This document shows, piece after piece, positions 33,278 to 38,295 of a DNA stretch of 38,295 nucleotides (within the stretch, counting starts at the first letter, position 1; each line of letters begins with the position of its first letter). Made by a program: the position numbers and the translations under genes. Source of the DNA: an uncultured Lachnospiraceae bacterium (lineage in GTDB: Bacteria > Bacillota > Clostridia > Lachnospirales > Lachnospiraceae); contig CANQRR010000033.1 in NCBI GenBank assembly GCA_947626285.1, forward strand, positions 1 to 38,295, read 5' to 3'. The notes under the pieces were generated by a model, which saw only the letters and a list, made by a program, of their open reading frames with translations, searched no databases and had not been told where the DNA came from.

Positions 33278-34054
33278 TTACAACAGTTCCCGTCTCATTT
33301 CTTCGCCGCACAGATCTTTTACTACTTCGCCCGCAATGATCAATCCTGCCACAGACGGCACAAATGCCACGCTGCCCGGAATGTCCCTTCGTTCTGTGCA
33401 CTTATGCTTTGCCCCGGGCGGACAAATACAGTTTGTCCTGCAGCTGATAGACATATCCTCAAGCGGCCTTATCGGTTTTTCTTCAGAATATACAACCTTT
33501 AACTTCCCTACACCCCGCTTTTTCAATTCCCTCCGCATGACCTTTGCCAACGGGCACATTTTTGTCTTATATATGTCAGAAACCCTGAACTGGCTGCCAT
33601 CCAATTTGTTTCCGGCGCCCATGCTGCTGATAACAGGCACTTTCTTCTCCTGTGCCTTCATAACAAGTTCAATTTTAGCAGTAACCGTGTCTACCGCATC
33701 GACAATATAATCATACTCATCAAAAGGGAATTCATCCGCGTTTTCGGGCAGGAAGAAACACTTATGTACGTTTACCTGCGCATCCGGATTGATTTCAAGT
33801 ATCCGGTCTTTCATCACTTCCGCCTTATATTTTCCCACTGTTTTTCGTGTGGCAATGATCTGCCGGTTCAGATTTGTCAGACAGACCTTATCATCATCGA
33901 TCAGATCAAATGCCCCGACCCCGCTTCGCACAAGAGCTTCACAGACATATCCCCCTACCCCTCCGATTCCAAAAACCGCGACTCTTGAACGTGCTAATTT
34001 CTCCATCGCTTCTTTTCCAAGCAATAATTCCGTTCTCGAAAACTGTGTCAACAT
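33278..34054 (-). CDS. tcdA: tRNA threonylcarbamoyladenosine dehydratase
   Basis: This 258-residue E1/ThiF-like enzyme cyclises t6A37 to ct6A in ANN-decoding tRNAs. Visible motifs are the nucleotide-binding VFGIGGVGGYVCEALVRSG (about 29-47), DDDKVCLTNLNRQI, YIVDAVDTVTAKIELV and the conserved SSMGAGNKLD. The C-terminal CICPPGAKHKC cysteines are family-like. AAGGAGACGCACAG precedes the start. It is the only clearly intact housekeeping gene of the decaying right-hand region. Confidence 0.93.
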   Translation of the reverse strand: MLTQFSRTELLLGKEAMEKLARSRVAVFGIGGVGGYVCEALVRSGVGAFDLIDDDKVCLTNLNRQIIATRKTVGKYKAEVMKDRILEINPDAQVNVHKCFFLPENADEFPFDEYDYIVDAVDTVTAKIELVMKAQEKKVPVISSMGAGNKLDGSQFRVSDIYKTKMCPLAKVMRRELKKRGVGKLKVVYSEEKPIRPLEDMSISCRTNCICPPGAKHKCTERRDIPGSVAFVPSVAGLIIAGEVVKDLCGEEMRRELL

Positions 34055-34140
34055 CTGTGCGTCTCCTTATAATATTGTTTCATGATAATGACCCTTCCCA
34101 TGAATTCCGTTATTCCTGAAAGCGCCCGGCAAACTCAAAT

Positions 34141-34554
34141 TTACAGCTTAGCAACAATTTCAGAAACTGCTACCAGAGCGGCTTCTCCGCTAATGGTGAT
34201 CCGCTTGCTTTCCTCTATTCTGCAGTGCAGATAACCGCCGCGTTTCGACGCCTGATAAGCATAAATTTCCTTCTTGTTCAGCTGTTCTGCCCAGAATGCG
34301 GCTATCTGGCAATGCGCTGAACCGCAGACAGGATCTTCCGCAATACTCAGCTTCGGACAGAAACTGCGGGACACACAGTCGGTTCCCGCTTCCGCAAATA
34401 CCTCCCGCAGAAGTTTCTGCCGAAGTTCCGTCTCTGTAGGCAGCGTGCGGTTATACTCTGTCATTTTGTCTTGATAGATATGCTGGTCGCCAAGTAATGC
34501 GGGGTCATCATAGCGATACGGCAGACCTTGCTGTTTCCGCTTAACATTATTCAT
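34141..34554 (-). CDS. Chimeric ORF: acetyltransferase N-terminus fused to PhzF C-terminus
   Basis: The 137-residue ORF has GAGGAGGATTTGAACG before its ATG and no internal stop. Residues 1-59 (MTEYNRTLPTETELRQKLLR, then EVFAEAGTD) match the N-terminal cap of LacA/Maa sugar acetyltransferases. Residues about 60-137 (SIAEDPVCGSAHCQIAAFWA and YQASKRGGYLHCRI) match the C-terminal third of PhzF-family isomerases. The join is near 34370-34380 at TDC|VSR. Both parental domains are incomplete, so neither activity is expected. A deletion between two neighbouring genes explains it. Confidence 0.8.
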   Translation of the reverse strand: MNNVKRKQQGLPYRYDDPALLGDQHIYQDKMTEYNRTLPTETELRQKLLREVFAEAGTDCVSRSFCPKLSIAEDPVCGSAHCQIAAFWAEQLNKKEIYAYQASKRGGYLHCRIEESKRITISGEAALVAVSEIVAKL

Positions 34555-34621
34555 CGTTCAAATCCTCCTCAAACACCGTGTTTTCGTTTTGATTCACATT
34601 CCGTCAAACCAGAAACTTTAC

Positions 34622-35406
34622 TTATATCTTTTTCAATTCTGCCATGGCAGCATAATGTAGAATATCAAATTCATCAGGTGCAATTTCAGACAACAGTTTC
34701 GTATGCTCTTGCTCCCAGGCGTTTATTTCATCTTCCGATAGAGAAGCTCCGACTCCACGACAGGCTTTCATCCTGCCATTCCAGCTTTCCCGGGTAAAAT
34801 GTACATTTATAAGATATTCTTCATGGTAAACAAACTCAAATCGTTCCGCATAACACTCGGGGATAAATATCGGGTGAATCGTCTCCCCGCACCGCTCCAA
34901 TCAGGGCTATATTTTAACACAAGCATCTCACTTGCGTTTGCAATCCTATCTTCAAAAGGCAGCCATGCCATGTATAACACCAGAATCCGTCCATTAGGTT
35001 TAAGCATACGGTACATCTTTGGCATGATCTGCTCATGATCAAAATACCAAAAGCATTGACAGGCAGTAATGACATCAAACGAATTGTCGGGGAATTGTAA
35101 ATCTTCTGCTGACATTGTATAATAGTCAATATTCATACCTTTGGAGAGAAGAATAGCTTGTTCAATCTGCTTTTCAGAAATATCCGTTCCGATCCATTTC
35201 GCACCATACTGATACATATTTCTCGGCAGCACACCTGTCCCAGTGCCAATATCAAGAACGGTCTGACCGTCAACGCAGAGCTTGCGTTCTCTTATTTTAT
35301 TGTAAAATTCTTGTGGATAAATATCACGAAATTTGGCATAATCTTTTGATGTTTTACCCCAATCAAACGCTTTTCCACCGTCTATATTTTTGTTTATGAT
35401 ATTCAT
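34622..35406 (-). pseudogene. Class I SAM methyltransferase with a one-base frameshift
   Basis: The 5' part (MNIINKNIDGGKAFDWGKTS and VLDIGTGTGVLPRNMYQYG, SAM motif I) reads to SPDWSGAG. Then the frame breaks; the family C-terminus (ETIHPIFIPECYAERFEFVY, ending HYAAMAELKKI) continues in the next frame to 34622. The break is at a run of four G on the minus strand (34885-34888); a fifth G would restore the frame. The start at 35406 has GGGAGATAGCC upstream. It may be slipped-strand mutation, phase-type variation or sequencing error. Confidence 0.85.
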
Positions 35407-35513
35407 GGCTATCTCCCGCAAAGTACGTTTTTCACTCTGATCCATTCCCCAATACCGAAAGTTGTTAAGTATCAATGCGTACCATGTCTACAAGAGTTCG
35501 ATTCCCGATCACT

Positions 35514-35582
35514 GGGAATCTATCCTTTTAAACCGCGTGATTATCTGTCCATATCTTCAATAACAATATCATAGATTTCACC
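35514..35582. repeat. Repeat block A, copy 1 (tail of FakA-like gene)
   Basis: 69 bp, 66 identical to 37440-37508. It covers the last codons of the PIN-toxin ORF and the former FakA-like tail beyond its stop. A perfect 7-bp hairpin GATTCCC/GGGAATC (35500-35520) overlaps its left end. Confidence 0.85.
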
Positions 35583-35981
35583 AATAATGTCTATCATTTG
35601 TCTTGGTGTCACTACAAATGGTTTCGCCGGGAAATGTTTGATGTTACCTGTGACAAGGTAGGCATCTTCCAGTTTCCGTTCTTCCATAACCACCTCATAA
35701 AACACTCGATCCTTTAAATCAGGCAACTCTGTATCCAGCTCTTTCGCATCAACATATATCCCAAGTTGTTCCAGCTCACCAACGGTGTCTTCTATAATGC
35801 TCCGTGTGAAATGAAACTTTGGCCGCGCAAGCACTTCTCTATACTCCTGGGCGATACGCTCGTCCAAAAGCGGAACAATCATGCCTCTATATGTTAGCTC
35901 CAGTACATTGCCCGGAAATGAATTCCATTTCAGCAATGCGGAAACCAGAACATTCGTATCAATAACCGCATAATATTTCAT
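35541..35981 (-). CDS. PIN-domain toxin with a borrowed FakA-like C-terminal tail
   Basis: This 146-residue predicted RNase toxin has a PIN_3-type fold: VIDTNVLVSALLKW (D8 acidic site), DERIAQEYREVLARPKFHF, LPDLKDRVFYEVVMEE and LVTGNIKHFPAKPFVVTPRQ. The last 13 residues (GEIYDIVIEDMDR) are identical to the tail of the FakA-like protein at 37446. They are not part of a normal PIN domain. The start at 35981 is chosen with GGAGG 11 bases upstream; an in-frame GTG at 35993 overlaps the antitoxin stop. It is the toxin partner of the upstream RelB/DinJ-like antitoxin. Confidence 0.88.
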   Translation of the reverse strand: MKYYAVIDTNVLVSALLKWNSFPGNVLELTYRGMIVPLLDERIAQEYREVLARPKFHFTRSIIEDTVGELEQLGIYVDAKELDTELPDLKDRVFYEVVMEERKLEDAYLVTGNIKHFPAKPFVVTPRQMIDIIGEIYDIVIEDMDR

Positions 35982-36097
35982 GCCCCTTCTCACCTCCGCA
36001 CAGCAGAGATTTCCTCGTTGATCTCATCCAGCGTCATTTCTGATATTCCATTTTCAGCCGCAATGCGGCTCGCCTCTTTCATTGCGTTCAGTCCGCG
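35968..36097. repeat. Repeat block B, copy 1 (antitoxin 3' end plus toxin start)
   Basis: 130 bp with five differences from 37731-37860. It covers the last 36 codons of the antitoxin and the first five codons of the PIN toxin. Confidence 0.9.
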
Positions 36098-36271
36098 GTT
36101 TTCCGGTTCCTTATTCAGTTTCATGTTAAATGGAATTCCATTTTCCTGAATAAGCTTTGACATGCACATCCTGAAATAAGTCGGAAGATCCATACCAAGC
36201 CTTTCACAAATATCCGCTGCCTTAATCCTCATAGTTTCTTCCGCACGAAACTGAACTAATGTATTTGCCAT
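35990..36271 (-). CDS. RelB/DinJ-family antitoxin
   Basis: This 93-residue protein has an N-terminal ribbon-helix-helix (MANTLVQFRAEETMRIKAAD, then LGMDLPTYFRMCMSKLIQENGIPF). The C-terminal helix, which should wrap the toxin, ends TLDEINEEISAVRR. AAAGGAGGGACAGAGT precedes the ATG. Its stop codon overlaps the toxin GTG/ATG region, the usual coupled arrangement. Its C-terminal 33 residues recur almost unchanged in the unrelated-headed antitoxin at 37753. Confidence 0.9.
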   Translation of the reverse strand: MANTLVQFRAEETMRIKAADICERLGMDLPTYFRMCMSKLIQENGIPFNMKLNKEPENRGLNAMKEASRIAAENGISEMTLDEINEEISAVRR

Positions 36272-36301
36272 ACTCTGTCCCTCCTTTCACGTTTCAATTT
36301 A

Positions 36302-36349
36302 ATTATACACGATTTTGTTTTCATTTGCAATCATTTGACTGCATTTGCA
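36302..36349 (-). promoter_or_regulatory. Promoter and direct-repeat operator of the PIN toxin–antitoxin pair
   Basis: On the minus strand TTGCAA (36325-36330), 17 bp, TATAAT (36302-36307), 31 bp before the antitoxin start. The octamer CATTTGCA occurs at 36322-36329 and 36342-36349, exactly 20 bp apart, flanking and covering the -35; it may be an autorepression site. Confidence 0.7.
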
Positions 36350-36670
36350 GATCAACAGTTTTCATACTCTTCCATTTTCTCTATAAATAAGTGAATAACC
36401 AATTTTCAACCATATTCTGGGACAACCTTTGATACAATCTCCGCGAAAGCAATAAGCCGTTTCAGACGCTGACAAAGACAGATGCGGGAGCTTGCTCCCA
36501 GACGTCTACTCTTTGACAGCGAATGATAGGGCGCATGCCCGCGAACGATAAAAAACACAGTTTTTTCGAGTGAAAGCACGGCTTATAAATCGTCGAACAT
36601 TCGTTCCGGTGTGCATACATTTTGTATACGCTCACGCTTTTAGTTGGTTCATCCCTCTGCTCTGCTTCGA
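36350..36670. other. Gene-free stretch
   Basis: No supported gene on either strand. It contains the perfect palindrome GGGAGCTTGCTCCC near 36492-36505 (no T run) and an imperfect GCATACA/TGTATAC inverted repeat near 36615-36635. Either could act as a terminator for the DUF2798-like gene, but neither is convincing. Confidence 0.5.
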
Positions 36671-37216
36671 TTATTTTTGATGTTTGGAAAAGAACATCTT
36701 AAACACTGTACGAATAAGAGGCTGGATAAAGAAAAGCTGTGTGAAAAACGCAAACGGAAAATTGAAACACACAAGCCTGAGCCAATTCGCCAACAGGGTA
36801 ACGACGCTGAACCCTGTATAATACGGGTAATACATCCATGCCGCCAGGAAACTCATCGCCGGACACATGATCCCCACCGTCGCGCAGATAACCGCCGTCT
36901 CAAACAAAACCGGATGTGTGCTGCGCGGGTCAAATACCTTCGAGGCAAGCTTAAAGGAAAACGGGCTTCCCAACGCAAGCTCCAACGTGTACGCGCAGGC
37001 AAATTCGATCAGAATGATCGCCCAGATCGGAAGCATCTTCCCGAACATGGAAACCCCGCCCTGCTTATTGATCGCGGCAAGGACGCTGCCTGTGCCGTTT
37101 GCCTCCATTAAGCTATTCCCGTTTACGACATACAGGCTGAAAAACACATAGGCATGGACGGTTACAATAACTGTGAGAAAGGCAAACACCATTCTCTGAA
37201 ACTGATTCTTGGGCAT
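36671..37216 (-). CDS. DUF2798-like four-helix membrane protein
   Basis: This 181-residue protein has four hydrophobic segments: MVFAFLTVIVTVHAYVFFSL (7-28), MLPIWAIILIEFACAYTLEL, AVICATVGIMCPAMSFLAAW and LRLVCFNFPFAFFTQLFFIQ. The motif MPKNQFQRMVFAF and the paired layout fit DUF2798. The start at 37216 has GAGGGAACAAGAT upstream; a longer in-frame reading (to 37348) passes through a terminator hairpin. It has its own promoter and a leader with a terminator. A 3' remnant of a second copy lies at 32516. Function unknown. Confidence 0.85.
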   Translation of the reverse strand: MPKNQFQRMVFAFLTVIVTVHAYVFFSLYVVNGNSLMEANGTGSVLAAINKQGGVSMFGKMLPIWAIILIEFACAYTLELALGSPFSFKLASKVFDPRSTHPVLFETAVICATVGIMCPAMSFLAAWMYYPYYTGFSVVTLLANWLRLVCFNFPFAFFTQLFFIQPLIRTVFKMFFSKHQK

Positions 37217-37276
37217 ATCTTGTTCCCTCTCTTTCTGATTTTCGCGGCGAAAGTCAACATGGAACTGTTTTATCAC

Positions 37277-37305
37277 AAAAAAAGACACAGGCGGGCCCGC
37301 AGCCT
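37277..37305 (-). terminator. Terminator hairpin in the leader of the DUF2798-like gene
   Basis: On the minus strand AGGCTGCGGGCCCGCCT folds into a GC-rich stem and is followed shortly by seven T (37277-37283). It lies between the promoter (37408-37437) and the ribosome site. CTTGTGTC at 37356-37363 (plus) can pair with GACACAGG at 37284-37291 in a competing stem, so attenuation is possible. Confidence 0.6.
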
Positions 37306-37407
37306 CTGAGAGCGATAACATAAGTACCGTAATCAGATTTACATGCAAAGCACTACTTGTGTCGTTTATGTTTTAACTGTCCCGTATTCACTTTTGCCAA
37401 CGGTCGT

Positions 37408-37437
37408 ATCTTATCACAGACAAAAAACTTTTGTCAA
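37408..37437 (-). promoter_or_regulatory. SigA-type promoter of the DUF2798-like gene
   Basis: On the minus strand TTGACA (37432-37437), 18 bp, TAAGAT (37408-37413), nine bases after the FakA-like stop codon. It implies an untranslated leader of about 185 bases. Confidence 0.75.
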
Positions 37438-37439
37438 AC

Positions 37440-37508
37440 GGGAATTTATCCTTTTAAGCCGCGTGATTGTCTGTCCATATCTTCAATAACAATATCATAG
37501 ATTTCACC
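37440..37508. repeat. Repeat block A, copy 2
   Basis: Matches 35514-35582 at 66 of 69 positions. Here it is the natural 3' end of the FakA-like gene; the change CAA here to TAA in copy 1 creates the stop used by the PIN toxin. Confidence 0.85.
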
Positions 37509-37697
37509 CAGAGAAGCACAGTATTCAAGAACTTTCCACGGCTCATTTGTGTGAAAATGGATTTTGATCAGATCTTCGTCTCCAACCGCCAACAGGCAGT
37601 CTCCCTTAAAATTGTTTGTAAAATAATCACTTATTTCATCTTCATCAAGATCATTGCCCTCAATGAGTAATTGTGTGTCGTATTTAAATTCCAGCAT
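37446..37697 (-). CDS. Small FakA/YloV C-terminal-domain homologue
   Basis: This 83-residue protein aligns by eye with the C-terminal domain of YloV/FakA, the fatty-acid kinase ATPase family: YDTQLLIEGNDLDEDEISDY, GDCLLAVGDEDLIKIHFHTN (the IHFHTNEP motif is typical), then CASLGEIYDIVIEDMDRQSR. It has no DAK2 kinase domain. AGGAGGAATAATAAA precedes the start, and the size is that of the stand-alone small family annotated as kinase-to-dihydroxyacetone-kinase. It lies where a PIN toxin would be expected behind the antitoxin. Its role is unknown. Confidence 0.8.
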   Translation of the reverse strand: MLEFKYDTQLLIEGNDLDEDEISDYFTNNFKGDCLLAVGDEDLIKIHFHTNEPWKVLEYCASLGEIYDIVIEDMDRQSRGLKG

Positions 37698-37730
37698 TTT
37701 ATTATTCCTCCTACAAAGTCAAATATGAGC

Positions 37731-37860
37731 GCATAATATTTTATGCCCCTTCTCACCTCCGCACAGCAGAAATTTCCTTGTTGATCTCATCCAGCGTCAT
37801 TTCTGATATTCCATTTTCAGCCGCAATGCGGCTCGCCTCTTTCATTGCGCTCAGACCGCG
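37731..37860. repeat. Repeat block B, copy 2
   Basis: Matches 35968-36097 at 125 of 130 positions. It includes the first five codons of a PIN toxin, but the start codon has become ATA and the toxin body is absent. Confidence 0.9.
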
Positions 37861-38118
37861 CGAAACTTCCGCTGCTTCTTTATACATGCCCTGTGCTGCA
37901 TGCTCGCGGGATTTTTTTAACTTTTCTAATATCTCTTGTTCCGTCAATGCTTCATATGGGTTTGCTTTCTTTATTTCAAACGGAAACCCATTTACCGCCA
38001 GCGCACGGGTCAGAAACATGCGAATTGCCGTTGTGGTGTCTGTCCCCAAATCTTTAAATAAAGCATCTGATTTCTTTTTTAAATCATCGTCTACTCTTAC
38101 CTGAATCGTGCTTGCCAT
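37753..38118 (-). CDS. RelB-like antitoxin with a second, transplanted C-terminus
   Basis: This 121-residue protein begins as a standard RelB/DinJ antitoxin (MASTIQVRVDDDLKKKSDAL, then AIRMFLTRALAVNGFPFEI and LTEQEILEKLKKSREHAAQG). Then it continues into LSAMKEASRIAAENG and TLDEINKEISAVRR, the C-terminus of the other antitoxin. It is about 30 residues longer than usual. GGAGGAAATGGTGTAA precedes the start. The cognate toxin is missing; only the first codons of a PIN gene remain behind it. Confidence 0.88.
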   Translation of the reverse strand: MASTIQVRVDDDLKKKSDALFKDLGTDTTTAIRMFLTRALAVNGFPFEIKKANPYEALTEQEILEKLKKSREHAAQGMYKEAAEVSRGLSAMKEASRIAAENGISEMTLDEINKEISAVRR

Positions 38119-38174
38119 TTACACCATTTCCTCCTGTATCTGTTCATTTATCGCTAATTTTCATTTATGATATT

Positions 38175-38218
38175 AGAATAGCAAAAAGATAATGCTAAGT
38201 CAATACATTTGCAATGAC
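38175..38218 (-). promoter_or_regulatory. Promoter of the chimeric antitoxin, near-copy of 25205-25253
   Basis: On the minus strand TTGACT (38198-38203), 17 bp, TATTCT (38175-38180). Nearly the same bases as the promoter at 25205-25233, but the right half of the inverted repeat has decayed (TGACTGAT). The last 75 bp of the window hold nothing I can name. Confidence 0.7.
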
Positions 38219-38295
38219 TGATGGAGTAAACGAATTGTCAGTTGGGATAAAAAAGACTGGCCTCAAGATATTTGATCTCAGATCTGTCCCACCTA

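Noticed and set aside
35490-35520. GTTCGATTCCC looks like a tRNA T arm.
   Set aside because: The flanking stem does not pair and no other tRNA arms are found; it is better explained by the local GATTCCC/GGGAATC hairpin.

Overview
The window looks like chromosomal DNA of a monoderm Clostridia species, most likely Lachnospiraceae. The evidence is the gene order dgt–dnaG–rpoD–trmK–nif3-like, a GerMN-domain germination/sporulation lipoprotein, a class B sortase, strong AGGAGG ribosome sites and high GC (mid-50s %) in the left three quarters. Almost all genes lie on the minus strand, so the biological reading direction is right to left. The exceptions are an alpha/beta hydrolase (23.5 kb) and an AraC-type regulator (28 kb).

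Layout by coordinate. 0–2.8 kb: a polar amino-acid ABC importer (binding protein, permease, ATPase) with a promoter and an intrinsic terminator in its leader. 2.8–4.3 kb: a PadR regulator and a HAAS/DUF4097-type membrane-stress-like protein, driven by a consensus promoter embedded in a nested palindrome. 4.5–12.2 kb: a housekeeping block ending in a terminator (Dgt, DnaG, RpoD, TrmK, Nif3-like, ArgS). 12.4–19.8 kb: a DNA-uptake/two-component block (ComEA, OmpR-type regulator, FkbM methyltransferase, histidine kinase, GerMN lipoprotein, ComEC). 19.8–23.3 kb: a small DMT transporter, a class B sortase and a HerA-like ATPase. 23.5–25.3 kb: an alpha/beta hydrolase, a half-size EamA transporter and a small membrane protein.

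From 25.3 kb on the window becomes accessory. Two unrelated secreted proteins, a 773-residue alpha/beta-hydrolase-like protein and a 490-residue beta-helix-like protein, share nearly the same promoter, 5' leader and signal peptide. The shared upstream block contains three TTCAMA-like boxes spaced exactly 11 bp apart, resembling a PhoB/PhoP-type response-regulator site. Between them lie the AraC regulator, a sugar O-acetyltransferase and a frameshifted MATE transporter.

From 32.5 to 38.3 kb GC content drops and decay is heavy. There is a 3' remnant of a membrane gene, an acetyltransferase with an in-frame amber stop, an ORF fusing an acetyltransferase N-terminus to a PhzF C-terminus, and a methyltransferase with a one-base G-run frameshift. 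Two toxin–antitoxin-like loci exchange parts. In the first, a RelB/DinJ antitoxin and a PIN toxin end in the tail of a FakA/YloV-like protein. In the second, a chimeric antitoxin sits where the PIN body is missing and the FakA-like protein is intact. Two ~96% identical blocks (69 bp and 130 bp) document the shared ancestry. TcdA (tRNA t6A dehydratase) is an intact housekeeping gene inside this region.

The most novel items are the swapped promoter-plus-signal-peptide cassette and the mosaic toxin–antitoxin/FakA-tail locus. All family assignments come from reading motifs; no database search was run, and some frameshifts may be assembly errors.
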